From: Prosopocoilus inquinatus
Lineage: Eukaryota > Arthropoda > Insecta > Coleoptera > Lucanidae
DNA length: 64,000 nt
NCBI GenBank assembly: GCA_036172665.1
Contig: CM069870.1
Span: forward strand, 27,130,001-27,194,000
Reading direction: 5' to 3'
Numbering within the stretch: position 1 is the stretch's first letter; each line of letters begins with the position of its first letter. The position numbers and the translations under genes are program-made. The notes under the pieces were generated by a model. It was not told where the DNA came from and did no database searches. It saw nothing but the letters and a program-made list of their open reading frames with translations. Positions 18,869-30,437 of the stretch are shown piece by piece.

Positions 18869-21642
18869 TAGAATTATTTGATTGGATTTGATTAAACTAT
18901 TGTTATGATTTTTAAATTTTTTTAGTAATAAACATGTAACAAAAAAAAGTTTATATTGTTTTATATATTTTAATTAAGAAGAAAGATAAATGCATTTTAC
19001 TAGGTTAACTTTGTATATTTTTAATAAAAATTTCCATAACAAAAATTAACAATAAAATTCTTCGCTTCTATTTAATTTAACACTCCTTTAAGTCTTTATT
19101 CTTACAATGCATTCTAACAATTATATTACATTTCCTGTTCCGTTATTAATGAATTCATACAGGAAAAGGTGCAAATTTTGAGAATTCAAACGTACTTGAA
19201 AGAACTGGTAATTATCAGTAACTACAAAATCTCTGTTATATGTCGAAGGGAGTACTTTCTTTAACAAGTGAATTATAACCAAATCTAATATAAACACAAG
19301 TGTACAAACAGTTTTTTGTTTTTATTCGCATAGTAATAATAGGTACATAAAATATGTATACTGTTAAGTTTACAATTATAGAAATTAAATCACTGAAGTT
19401 TGCCAGTTTTAGTCACAGAATTGTATAACTTATGAAGTTAATGAGATCTACACATATATTAGTTATGGTTTATTATGATACTTCTGGTGGTTACATGATA
19501 TCGTTTATACAAATCGTAACAGTAATATACATCATGAATTGTTTGTATCGGCGTAGTTCATAAACCACAAACTCAACAATGCAAACATATTTCATTGTTT
19601 GTAGTTTATTTAGAACTTTTACGTCGTACTCAACATTTATATTATTATTATTATTATATACAAGCTATGTACTTTATGCTACTTTTAACATGCCATTACG
19701 TGATATTTATATACAAGTTTTTATTTGTATAAATAAATCGCTCAACTTCTTAATATACTGCGTCTCTTAATAAAATCCTATAGCTACACTTTCACTTGTA
19801 TTACAAACAAAATTTTTACGGAAGAATTAAATCACTAATACTAATTATACTTATGTAGGACACAAACACTTATTACGATAACTAAGACCCACTTATAATC
19901 ATGGCAGTTCTGAATTTATGTATCTTAAAAATACATTTGCCTGATATACTTTTTGATAATAAATGAGGACAATTTCTTAAACGATTGCGAATGTCAATTT
20001 TTAAGATACTTCGCGAAATGAAGAATATGAACGAAGATTTTGGTCCAGTTTATTTTATTTATTAACATAAATAATATCATTAAAGCTGTATAAAAACGCT
20101 TTATAATACACACATTATCACTAAGATATGTTTATTATTTAGTTAAACATACGTTTCTTACCTAGTAAATGGCGTTATGGAATAAAAAAATATAAATAAA
20201 AAAAAATTTTAACGGGAAGATTACAAATCATATTGCTTAATTAATTTAATGCCCTTATTATAAATATAGCTGCACTAAGTCGAAATACATCAAGTATCAA
20301 AAAAGAAAAAGAAAACACGAAAATAAATAGGTTAATCTCACTTAATAGTTACTTTAATATCATAAATACCTAGTGTTGATGTTACTAATTTACCAATAGG
20401 TTTTCATTTAACAATTATAATTCATGTACGTGTAAGCAGCCGTAAATAAAATACTAAAAAACCATCTGAAAATAGCGCATTCAACAAAATAATTGCAATT
20501 TAAACAAAATGTTTATCTTCTCTTCTCTAGAACGATGATTAAATAAGAAATACTTAGATTTTAATTTATTTTAAAAAATTACACCATCATATTCCTTTTT
20601 TATTTGTAATAAGTTGTTGGTTTGATAATATGAAGACAAGGAAAATGTATAGAATTTATTGTTGCGTTTAATATTGATTGCATTTATATTGCACATGTTG
20701 ATTTATACTAGAGTTCTGGAAGACATTAATTGTTTTTTCTTTAATTTTCTGTAAATGTAACACGACAGTGAAAGGTTAGGTATAAGAAAACCTATTTTAA
20801 TTGATGCATTAGATAAAATTGTTTAACCAGTGCTAACATAGTAGTTTTTTCAATTATTCAATTCTTACCAAAATGTTTATAACTTATCCAGAGAAGATGC
20901 ATTTAGGAACCAAAGTAATTACACGGCTTTTGGATTTTCTATAAAAGACAATGAAAACTTGTTGGTAGAAGTGCTACTTTATAAATATATGCAAGTCTTA
21001 TAACACACAACTAGCCTGCCCGGGTTGTCTCTCAGTCAAACACGGCAAACATTCGATGTGCTATCATAAAGAATCGCAACAATCAATCGTGAATGCATAT
21101 AAATAATTGAAAAGAAAGTAACCCAAAATGAAACGAAGTTTATTAATCAATTGTTTGATTGCTATACAACAGCACCAATAAAATGGTAACGATACAAAAC
21201 GGCTGACCGGTGATATTACCAGGCAAGCAACTAAAAATAAATTAAAACAACCTAATCAGTTTGAATACATTTTTTTTGTAAACTGAAATTAGAAAATCGA
21301 AAATATGTTGGTTGGGAGAGCCGTCAGCAATCATCATCAGCAGGCACCGTATGACTAGTTATTTCATTCAGAAAAGCATCCATCAAAATCTGCTTGGTTC
21401 CTACGTGAATTACAAGAGGGGGCTAGCAACCACAAAAACATATTAGAACGTTGTAAACGCACCAAACTCAAAACATGTTTAATAACGATAATCCGGAAGT
21501 AAACGAAATATCATCAAACTGACTAGGTACATCCATTAACAGGCAAGCGTTCATTCGACATTCATACTGCGGTCAAACTCTGAGAGAAGCGGATTCACAT
21601 CTCCTATGATCAGAGAACAACATCGGGCAGACTGTGTGGCCA
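18869..21642. other. AT-rich region downstream of the claudin-like gene
   Basis: No gene was recognised on either strand. Part of it, next to the stop codon at 21643-21645, should be the 3'UTR of the minus-strand tetraspan gene. Several TTTATT strings (AATAAA on the minus strand) could serve as poly(A) signals, but none can be chosen. There is an ATT microsatellite near 19643-19660. Confidence 0.4.
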
Positions 21643-21803
21643 CTAGGCTCTCGAATCGTTATCGTGAACAATTTTCCTTTCCTTATAGTAAATTTCTTCG
21701 CTTTCCTTATCACATAGTAGAAGCACCACACCTCCAAAAAGGAATATTGCAGCGCCCCATCCAACACCATATGCCCAACCAAATTCCCATATAGTTCGGT
21801 TAC
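21643..21803 (-). CDS. Claudin-like tetraspan protein, last coding exon
   Basis: The acceptor CTATGGCAG ends at 21804. The exon completes a split glycine codon left by the previous exon. It encodes GNRTIWEFGWAYGVGWGA, a hydrophobic segment AIFLFGGVVLLLC (the fourth membrane helix), and the cytoplasmic tail DKESEEIYYKERKIVH, ending in a TAG at 21643-21645. The length is 161 nt and the phase is exact. No PDZ-type ending is obvious in the final residues DSRA. Confidence 0.85.
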
Positions 21804-22440
21804 CTGCCATAGAGAAGACAACTTATTTATTTTTAATATGACTTAATTAAACATTACTTTTTATTATCCATCTCTAACTGATTAGTAACCAATGCTACTG
21901 TAGTTACAGTGACTCAGCCAGTTGGTTTAATTTACTGCAATTATTACAGTGGCTTAATTACCAAGAATTTAGTTGATTTCATCCTGGCGAGATATTAATT
22001 AGTCACCCAGTCAAACTTACTTAATGATTATTAAATTAGAGTACACACTGTTTACTGAAGATTCAACTATTGATGTATCAAAGATATTTAAATCACAAAA
22101 TTTCAATCTGTATTATTATTCACAATGTACAGGATGGAACAATTTCGATGTCTCTTATGCTTCTAATTATAAGAGATAGAAATAAAAGCAGCGCGAGAAG
22201 CAGACGGACGTCTGGCAAAGCTTCGAGACTGAAATGCGTCAGCCTCAGATGCATGTAGCATTCGATAAATGTCGTTGAATTACCACAATGATTTGTTGGG
22301 TTTATTTCTTATAGTGAATGGGATAAACTGCCTTTTTTACATTATTCTTGCGGTATCCAAGTCAAACTAGGCCAGACTTCAATACGGTGCTGACTTTTTT
22401 ATTTTTATTGATTAACCAGCTCTTGTTCAAATGTTCTGGG
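21804..22440. other. Intron sequence of the claudin-like gene
   Basis: Start of the 8.1 kb last intron. No gene was recognised. A short open frame at 22070-22258 lacks any recognisable feature. Confidence 0.5.
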
Positions 22441-22891
22441 GGCTTATTCTCTTCTCGAATCGAGGGAGCAAACTCGCAAGAGAACGTGACGTCAAAATGA
22501 CGTAGACTCTCACATAAACCCTTTGATTATTAAAGTAGTGGATAGCCTATAGTATACAGAACATACGGACGCTTTTGACGGAATAGTTAAAAGAGTACAT
22601 CCGAGAGAGAGAAAGAGCTAGTTAAGGCAATAGGCGAGTATCGCTGGTATGGCTAGCAGGTGGAATGGACAATTATTTAGGTTATATGTTATTTGCTATT
22701 CAAGTATGTTATTATTGTGAACACTGGCTGCGTTTTATTAAGGCATTAGTGCTCGAGTTATCTAATTTTGCTTGAACTTTTGTGTTTCTTACTCGAAATC
22801 CCGTAAATTTAAAAACGACTTTCTTGTGATTTGTGTGTACAAATACCAGTTTCAGTTTTAAAAAAAAACGTACCCTTTGATAAGTAAAAAT

Positions 22892-23963
22892 ATGGTGCTC
22901 TCGTGTGCAACTTATGGTTGTACAAATCGGTATAATAAATTAAAGAAACTTAAATTTCATAGGTAGGTAATAATTTATTATATGGTATATTGTATCTCAT
23001 AGTTCATAAAATTTTACACAGATTTCCTACCGATGAAAATTTAAGGAAACTTTGGATATTGGCTGTAAAACGTCATAAATACAATCCATCGAAAACAGCA
23101 GTCCTCTGTAGTGTTCATTTTTCTGATGCAGATTATGAAGAGAATGTTCATGGAAATAAGGTATTAAAAAAAAATACTGTACCGTCGATATTTAATTTTC
23201 CTGAGTACATGAAAAAAAAAAAACAAACAAAGATTTTCTGTAACATCGAGGAGAATTGCATTGAATAGGGGAGAACAAGTGCAAATGAACCAGAGTTTGG
23301 ATGCTCCTGTTTGTGAAGAATTGCATTCCGAAATAGAACCTGAGTCGCAAATATCTATCAACATACAAGACTTGTTTACTGTTGGATCAGTAGAGTCAGA
23401 ATGTTTTGTAAATACAGACATTTCTGCAGTTATTTCGAACAATGTTGCAGAATTCTCTGAAAATTCATCACGTACAGAAACCGGTTGTAAAATTCAACAG
23501 CAGTGTAACAAAAGGTGATAAGTAAAACTATTATGGGCGGATTTGCAGAAAGGAAATATTATAAAATTGATTAACTATTTGTTGAGATTAAAATTTACGT
23601 TGCTATCGTTTATCAATATGATTACTATGGTAACAGGAGATTTAATATCAACAGTATTTAAATATTATTTAATTTCCTTTCTGCAAACCCACTCCATTTC
23701 ACTTATTTAAATTTTATGGTAAGTGTTTTTTTTATGTCATATGGACACTGCATAGAAAAAGGAGACATTTTATTGGAGATTTCAATGAATCAGATTTGGA
23801 AAGTCCTGCTAAAAGGAAAAAATTTTGGACATTAACTCATCAAGTCATACAGAAGCAAAATAAAAAAATTAAATATTATAAAACAAAATCCAGAAGATTG
23901 ACAAGGAGAGTTACCAATATGTGCCAAGTAGTAGAACACTTACGAACTGAAAAAAAAATTTGA
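22892..23963 (+). pseudogene. THAP zinc-finger/coiled-coil protein, truncated P-like transposase
   Basis: Exon 1 (22892-22962) starts MVLSCATYGC. An intron with donor GTAGGT and acceptor TTTTACACAG (22963-23021) joins it to RFPTDENLRKLWILAVKRHK and LCSVHF, then TVPSIFNF. This is a THAP domain with Cys5, Cys10, Cys53, His56, Pro26 and Trp35 in place. A run of A near 23210-23222 shifts the frame by one base; the other frame continues to about 23515 and ends at a donor-like AAAAG/GTGATA. A further segment, 23762-23963, encodes SPAKRKKFWTLTHQVIQKQN and a basic heptad region, the coiled coil that follows THAP in P-like transposases. A second A run then ends the frame. The catalytic domain is missing. 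Whether it still makes a DNA-binding protein is unknown. Confidence 0.7.
23536..23692. repeat. MITE, copy 1 of the CAGAAAGGAAAT family
   Basis: The ends GGATTTGCAGAAAGGAAAT and ATTTCCTTTCTGCAAACCC are inverted. The interior contains TTGCTATCGTTTATCAATATG. It lies in the presumed intron between THAP gene segments. Confidence 0.75.
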
Positions 23964-24003
23964 AAGAAATAGACTATTAGATATATTTTATAGATTTATT
24001 TAC

Positions 24004-24279
24004 AGTGGATTTACAGAAAGGAAATTAAATATTTAATTACGATTAACTATTTGATCAATCGATAGCGAAACGTTGAGTGTGAGTTCCGCATTAACGTGTC
24101 CGTTTAGAGTGTTCCTATTACAATTTTCATCGGACAAGAATCGATTTCAGTTATTTGATCGAGATTAAAATTCGCGTTGCCATGGTTTATCAATGCGATT
24201 AATACGGCCACAGGAGTTTTAATCTCAATCAAATAGTTAGTCGTAATTAAATATTTAATTTCCTTTCTGTAAATTCACT
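24004..24279. repeat. MITE, copy 2 of the CAGAAAGGAAAT family, with inner repeat
   Basis: The ends GTGGATTTACAGAAAGGAAA and TTTCCTTTCTGTAAATTCAC are inverted; the arms extend about 50 bp. The interior holds GTTGCCATGGTTTATCAATG, like copy 1. It also has an extra segment with GCGAAACGTTGAGTGTG and TTTTCATCGGACAAGAA that matches the hairpin region at 3416-3600, so another repeat is nested here. Confidence 0.78.
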
Positions 24280-24733
24280 CTTAAATACGATAGTTTGTAT
24301 CGTTTTCTGTTAGTGCCGTATCTTGTTTTGCCTTAACTAGGTCCATCTCTCTCACGGACGCACTGTTCTAATGTCTCCGTCAATACGTCAAAGCTATGGT
24401 GTATCCACGGGTGTATCCATTACTTTAATAATCAAAGCATAAACCTACTTGATTCATAGGAGATTACGTCATTTTGACGTTACGTTCTCTTGCGAGTTTG
24501 CTCCCTCAATTCGAGAATAAGGCCTCTGATAGTTTTGGCAGCGTTCATATGAGCATCAAGTTAGTAATGTAATATGCGCATTAGTAATGTAGGCATTTAG
24601 CTAGTTAATTAAGTGTAAAACCAAGAAAGCTCATACTTCGCCTTGTGATTGTTATTATTATTATCAATTATAGTTGTTTTTTCCTATATTTATTGTATTT
24701 ATGAACAATGAAGTCATATATTATTATTATTAT

Positions 24734-25299
24734 TGGTTGCGTTAAGTGAACGGTTATTTTGAGCAAAATCGTTAAGTCAACGGTCAGACTTTCCATGTTA
24801 TCAATCAGCTGATTGGAAAAATTGGTCGCGATTTAAAATGTGACCACCGTGGTCTGAAACGTTAAGTGGTTAGTCGGACCAATTTGACCGATTAGGGTAG
24901 GTGCGGTCTGTGGAATTATTCCACAGTTTAAGGTTAAGATATTGTTTCATCATTATTATTATAACAAATCCTTTGACTATGGAAAAAGTGGAATTGATCC
25001 ATCGTAGTGGTGCAAAGTTCAGAGTTTTTTTGAACAAATACGCGCTACGGAGCTACAAAAAGGAGATGCAGGTCATGTGATATATTACTTTTTTATTATC
25101 CATTCTGTATTAAAGAAGTAAGTCCGTAGCAGTAGCGAATTTCATTAATTTCAAAACTTTAGAGACCCTTTCAAAAACCTGTTCCATTCCCGCCATCTTC
25201 TGTCATAATTTATAATTACACTGCCTATCTAGCCGTTAAGTGAGCCGTTAGTGAAGTCCGACCACTTTGGTCAGAATTGCCGTTTACTTAATGCAACCA
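24734..25299. mobile_element. MITE, 566 bp
   Basis: The terminal repeats TGGTTGCGTTAAGTGAACGG and CCGTTTACTTAATGCAACCA pair over 20 bp with 2-3 mismatches. Subterminal GGTCAGACTT/AAGTCCGACC-like pieces also pair. It sits in an ATT-rich microsatellite, so the target duplication cannot be read. There is no open frame. Confidence 0.8.
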
Positions 25300-25412
25300 T
25301 TATCTTTTTCTTTACTTTCAAATAAAAGGTACTTTAGTCATAACCAAATTTCACGTTGTCTCGTTTTCTAATCGCCTTGAATGTTCTGTACTGGGCAGTG
25401 GTGTGTTAGAAG

Positions 25413-26290
25413 CAGTGTTGTTAAAGATACATTTCTAGTAGTATCTAGATAAAGATACAAAATAAAGTATCTGCAGTTTATTAAGATACTTGCAAGTGTA
25501 AAATTTAATAACTTATGCAGTAGTGGAAATATGGTATTATTTGCGATCCAAATCGAGTTTTTGTGAAAATTGATGGATTTATCGTATGAATATGTGAATA
25601 ATACACACGTTAAAACCTGTGATAAGTTTCACAATGCAAATAACACAAATGAAGTTGATTCTTGTCTGATGATAATTGTAAGCAAAAAGTTTTATTTAAT
25701 CTTGAACCGGACAGATAAAAAAAAAACTTTTTACTTGCAGGTAACACCGTTTTTTTCGGCAGTGTACTAGTACCTTCTAAATAGAAACTGTTTTGCAATA
25801 AGTTGATGAATAAGTTGATAAATAATCATCTCATTTCAATCAGGCCAACGTAAAATATAAAATTATCAATAGAAATGATTCAAATGAATCCAGGATCCTT
25901 AGTTGCAGAGAGTTTGAGAGCATTTTCGTAATCCAGAAATGCTAATAAAATCAGCAATATCTTTTGATTTTCTCCTTTTGTCAATTATGGTTTCCAATTT
26001 GTCAAATCATTTTCAAGTTTCTGAGTTATCAAATCGCATTTCAAATAGAAAAATCATTTCAAAAACTGGAAAACATAATTGACAAAAGGGGAAAATCAAA
26101 ACAAAGAGATTGTAAAATCGAAAGTTGCATTTCCGCCAAGATCTGCTGTTTTTATGGAAGTTTAAAATGTATCTAAAATGTATCTTAGTATCTCAAATGA
26201 AGAAATACTTTTGTAATTGTATCTAGATGCAGATACAGATACAATTTTTAGTAGTATCTGAGATACGTATCTAGATACTTAACAACACTG
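25413..26290. mobile_element. Non-autonomous hAT element, 878 bp
   Basis: The ends CAGTGTTGTTAA and TTAACAACACTG are inverted. The flanks GTTAGAAG (25405-25412) and GCTAGAAG (26291-26298) are an 8 bp target duplication with one change. Subterminal regions are rich in GTATCTAGATA-type strings. The interior includes a hairpin at 25965-26102 and a fragment (25660-25745) of the repeat seen at 3416-3563. Confidence 0.88.
25965..26102. repeat. Hairpin inside the hAT element
   Basis: TTTTCTCCTTTTGTCAATTA (about 25970) pairs with TAATTGACAAAAGGGGAAAA (about 26076), with arms of about 35-40 bp. Confidence 0.7.
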
Positions 26291-26377
26291 GCTAGAAGAA
26301 GCAACAGTTTTTAAAAAGAATGACTTTTTTTCAAAAAATGCGAAATAAGGAAGTTTACAAGTATAGTTACATTTGTA

Positions 26378-26810
26378 CAGGGTGCTGCGTTTTGAAATGC
26401 AACATAGGAAATCCCGTGTTAATTCGAAGGTGCTCGAATTAGGTTTAGGCACTTAGGTTTTTTAAAGTACTCTTCAAGACGAATTTGTCTTGTGAAGGTT
26501 GAGAATTTTTCGTACGCTGAGTTTTAAGATATTTAAAAAAAGATTTTGTAATTAAATTCAATTCATACCAAACTGTCAGCACGCCCTTGCCCGATGCTTG
26601 TGAAAATTGAACAGACAAGTAATAAATCTGGTTCGTTTTTGAAAAAGATTGAATGAAAAATTCTCAAACTTCGGGGACAGATTCATCTTGAAGAACTCTT
26701 TAAAAAACCTCGACGGAATTTTCCTGTAAAATAATTAGGGAAGTCAATATTCGAGCACATTTAAATTAACATGGAATTTTCTATGTTGCGTTTCAAAACG
26801 CAGCACCTTG
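26378..26810. mobile_element. Long palindromic foldback element, 433 bp
   Basis: The ends CAGGGTGCTGCGTTTTGAAA and TTTCAAAACGCAGCACCTTG are inverted and flanked by TA (26376-26377, 26811-26812). The arms of about 200 bp mirror each other through TCTTCAAGACGAATTTG. No coding sequence. Confidence 0.87.
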
Positions 26811-26812
26811 TA

Positions 26813-27449
26813 TAATAGTATAATAGCAATTGGCCTACTCGGCTTAATTGTGTGAACACCTAGCTCTATCCCGGGACACACTGTACAGTATTAGAATCAT
26901 TCTGGCAAGAGCTATTTTTCGTTTTTATTAAATATGAATTTAGATTAATAGGTGTTCCGTGTTGTTTATATTTTACAATTTGTGAATTCGTTTTTGTCCT
27001 TTGTATTTTTAATACAATGTAATTGAGCTACACGAGCAATTTTGTTTGTGTTACAATACTCTGTGAGCCGCAACTAAGAAAAAAAAATTATATGGCTCAC
27101 ACAATATTTCAGTATATCTTGCGCGTGATCTTATATTATCTTGTAAAGGCTCTTATTTACCATTGCGTAAAACAATTTTTTACATTTAAATAAGCAATTG
27201 AACCAGGAGAATTAACCATTAACTTAGTGCCTTTCTCTACCAAACCGTTTTGTTGCAGACGACATTCTGCCCTAAACGCACAATATAAAGTATTCTAGTT
27301 CTTTTCATCACCAAACGATGGAAAATACTTTCAACAGACCACTGCAGAGGAATGTAATTTTGTTTTTAAGTTTGGTAGTTCCTTCTAATTCTCACCGATT
27401 CAATTAAATTATCAATTTTTGGTGATAACAAGTTTTAATAATTGTTTGA
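26813..27449. other. Intron sequence, AT-rich
   Basis: Within the claudin-like gene's last intron. Nothing recognised except CCCGGGACACACTGTACAGT near 26868, which looks like an orphan terminus of a foldback element. Confidence 0.4.
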
Positions 27450-27742
27450 AACATTCCGAATGAAACGTTTTATGAATCGTGATAAATTCATTTTCAAAAC
27501 AAAGTCGGATATGACCTGTTGCCAGATCGGTTGTGATATTAAACTTCTCAAAATTTCCAAGCGAAATTTTGTAAAATAACACTGACTTGAATTTTTGATT
27601 GACAGTTCATTTGTAAATAACCATAATTCAACACATTCCAAACAAATTTTAAAAATAGAGAGATTCAAAGAAAAGAATGTCTGTTTTTGAATCAAAACAC
27701 GTTTGGATCATGATTTTGTGAGCGAAAGAAAACAAGTATAAT
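27450..27742 (-). repeat. Partial relative of the 14.1 kb MITE, without the nested hairpin
   Basis: TTTTTGATTGACAGTTCATT and ATAACCATAATTCAA (27590-27635), then GAATCAAAACACGTTTGGAT and TTTTGTGAGCGAAAGAAA (to 27738), match the reverse complement of 14160-14460. Where the 116 bp hairpin lies in the other copy, this one reads straight through (GAAAAGAATGTCTG), giving an empty site. Confidence 0.75.
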
Positions 27743-29227
27743 TTAATAAAAATAAAAAATAGTCCGCAGTGTACCGAAGGCAGCCTACTAAGACTAGAAT
27801 TTGTAAGACTAATAAAAAAGGCAATTTATCCCGTTAATTATAAGAAATAAACATTTTTGTAAACAGAATAAAATTTTCTATTTAATGAGGAATAGGATAG
27901 ACTACTATGATTTCTTCATATTTCTATGAATTTATGTTATAACTGGAAAATTTCACTAAATATGTAAAAAACAAACTACACTATTGAAATGTATTCGCAA
28001 AACTGCCCAAATAATGTTAAAATATATTTTTTAATATCTTTAAAAATAAACGAGATGTGCCCGAACGAAAATGAAAATTTTTGTTTATAACTTGAAATCA
28101 AAAGAAGGTAGCCTATTTCTGTTTACACTATTAACTTTATCTCTGAAAAGAGATCTAGACTTGGCTACTAGTTTTTTTCCATCTCTTATAGTTAGACATA
28201 TCCTCATAACTTACATCGAATTTGAAGCACCTTTTACAAGGTGAATTTTTAATAGTTGTGCAAAGATTTGAACTTGTAATACATAACGTTGGGAATTTAT
28301 CCAAAAATCATTTTTACGGATTTTTAAACCTCCGCTAGCACCTATAGTATGGAAAATATCGTTTCAGGGATTTCATGTCCAGGCTGCTTCGTTTCCCTTT
28401 TTTACAAACTTTGGTACGTAAATGAAAATAGTGTATCAACATAAGTCTGATTTGCTACTATTCAAAAGAACAAGAAATTTAGTAGCTATAATTTCAAAAC
28501 AATGGAAACAAAAGTTGTTATTGCTTTGTTTATTAAATTAATATTTTTTACTCATTGTAACGCTTCGATTTTCTAACGAAAAAATGTTATTTTTTTGTCT
28601 ATGGACAATAGTATGGATTTTAATTAAGGTAAGATGAGACAGTTCGACCCAACCTAACCAACAAATTAGCTTTGCTTTTACATAGTACCATTGTAGTACT
28701 CGCTAATGCAATGTTAGAAAACTAACTCATGGCCGCCTGAGGGCGCGCTTTAAGCTATAGCCTGCTGTTACTGGGCTCACGATTGCGGTAATTTATCGGG
28801 TGTTGTTAGCCGAATAAATAACAAGTTAATAACACATTTATAATCCAATCTTCTATTTCACTTGACCATCAAAAAGTCTAGATATTCTTTTCAAAAAGCG
28901 AGATTTTTCGAAAGCTCCGCGGAAGGCGGGACAAATTATAAAAAATCGGGACTGTCTCGCCAAAGTCGGGACGTATGGTCAGCTTACTTATCGACCACTT
29001 CATTTAAAAGAGTTCGTACGACACGACTGCTAATGTTGTTAATTTTGAACATCTATTAAAATTTTATAACTTAGATTTTGTAGTGATTACTTGCTTTGTT
29101 GTTTGTATCAACACAATAAGTAACTTCTGTTTTATTAAATACAGTGCATACACATACTACGCATACTATTGTATTTCAGTGTTAGTTACTTTAGTGAGTG
29201 ACGTAGTTCCCGATAAAATAATACTAT
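27743..29227. other. Intron sequence of the claudin-like gene
   Basis: No gene or paired repeat was recognised in this AT-rich stretch. A short open frame at 28862-29059 shows no known feature. Confidence 0.4.
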
Positions 29228-29360
29228 TAGGCCCGGTTTCACCATCACAGTTTAACTTTAAGCTCCGTTTTATTCCTATAGAAACAATTATCCTTGCAAT
29301 TGTTACCATGGGAATAAAGCGAAGTTTAAAGTTAATCTGTGATGGTGAAATCGGGCCTTA
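29228..29360. repeat. Hairpin MITE with GGCCCGGTTTC ends
   Basis: TTAGGCCCGGTTTCACCATC at the left is mirrored by GATGGTGAAATCGGGCCTTA at the right. The stem is about 45 bp with the loop around 29290. It is one of a set with the same outer string but different interiors. Confidence 0.88.
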
Positions 29361-29934
29361 GTGTTGTGTTTATCGATATTTTGAATCCTCTTTGATATTA
29401 TTCATGAAGCTAGGAATTTGAAGAAGTCAAATCCTTTTTTTGTGATAAGTGACAATATAACATTATTATTATTATTATTATTGCATTTTAGAGCTTCAGA
29501 AAATTAAAATCACTATAACTTTTATAAACAAAATTAAATCGGCTAATTTTTTCCATAAATTGTATCTATGTACTTTCATTTCCCAAAGTTTGGCGAATCA
29601 CCTGTCTTTCTCGAAAACCGTAAACATTTTTTGTATAGGGCAAGTTAGAGCGTTTTGTTAACATATACACGCGTACTGCCTCAATGTAAAATATTTGCAC
29701 AACATTTAATTTCACCCAGATAAATGACAACGAATAAATACTAAAAACAGGATTAAAAGAAAAACTTTGAAATATTTAATGTCCCAGAACAGCATTTACT
29801 AAAACAAATTTGGATCCTGTTATTTTTCTGGAAGTTCAAATTGAACGAAAACCTTTTGTGCTACAAACTTTTAATTAAATTAGACCCTTTATTAACGCGC
29901 CAGTAAACTTTTCTGTAAAAACGCTTATACATAC
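29361..29934. other. Intron end of the claudin-like gene
   Basis: AT-rich, with an ATT microsatellite near 29463-29483. No gene. The splice donor of the 63 nt exon lies at 29934-29929. Confidence 0.45.
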
Positions 29935-29997
29935 CTAAATTAAGTTCCCTAGCAAAACATACCGGGTAAATAATTAAAGCTATAAATATGGAAACCA
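29935..29997 (-). CDS. Claudin-like tetraspan protein, 63 nt exon
   Basis: It lies between the acceptor TTTGTTTCAG (ending 29998) and the donor GTATGT (from 29934). It encodes LVSIFIALIIYPVCFARELN, the third membrane helix and the start of the second extracellular loop. The split codons at both ends join correctly. The intron on its 3' side is about 8.1 kb and full of transposons. Confidence 0.85.
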
Positions 29998-30054
29998 CTG
30001 AAACAAAAAATGAAATTAACGGAGCAGTGAAAAGCACGCAGGCAACAAACTTAC

Positions 30055-30204
30055 GGGCAAGACCCATAACAATTACGGCGAATCTATAGTATTTATATTT
30101 TGTGTGGTGTTCTTTAGTTCGGAGACCCAAACCTGTCAAGACCGTCGCGACTGCGTTTGTAAGAAGAGTTATAATGCACAGTGTAGCAGCTGCGTGAATG
30201 TAAG
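30055..30204 (-). CDS. Claudin-like tetraspan protein, 150 nt exon
   Basis: It lies between the acceptor TTTGTTTCAG (ending 30205) and the donor GTAAGT (from 30054). It encodes AYIHAAATLCIITLLTNAVA, the second membrane helix, then TVLTGLGLRTKEHHTKYKYY, a basic cytoplasmic loop, and RFAVIVMGLA, the start of the third helix. The intron to the next exon is only 57 bp. The phase is 2 in and 1 out. Confidence 0.87.
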
Positions 30205-30437
30205 CTGAAACAAAAAAATATCAAGTTATTAATTCCTAGTTGGAAAAGCAGAATTCTAATATTATTCAAAATATTAGGACGAGACTTTAAAGTAGAAATA
30301 AAAACAACTATGAAGTACAGTTGAAAGAAATCTATATATACAAGGCGATTCATGGAACCCGACAGCTAAAAATATCAGTAGATTTAATAAATATTTCTCT
30401 TTGAACGTATACTGTAAGGCTGTACTATTGGTTTATA

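Larger units (their letters stand above)
22441..24522 (+). mobile_element. P-element-like transposon carrying a THAP gene
   Basis: Long inverted ends: GAGGGAGCAAACTCGCAAGA near 22460 with GTCAAAATGACGTA, mirrored at about 24430-24520. Similarity continues inward for about 180 bp (TTGATTATTAAAGTA, CTAGTTAAGGCAA). The encoded protein is THAP plus coiled coil, the N-terminal architecture of P-element transposases. The RNase H-like catalytic part is absent between 23963 and the right end, so this copy is non-autonomous. Two smaller MITEs are nested in it. The target duplication is not clear. Confidence 0.7.

Noticed and set aside
22070..22258. Open frame in the claudin-like intron as an extra exon
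   Set aside because: No homology to the tetraspan family, wrong strand, and the flanking exons already join in phase.
29463..29483. ATT microsatellites (also near 19643, 24655, 24720) and GT run near 45808 as special structure
   Set aside because: Ordinary simple repeats common in insect DNA.
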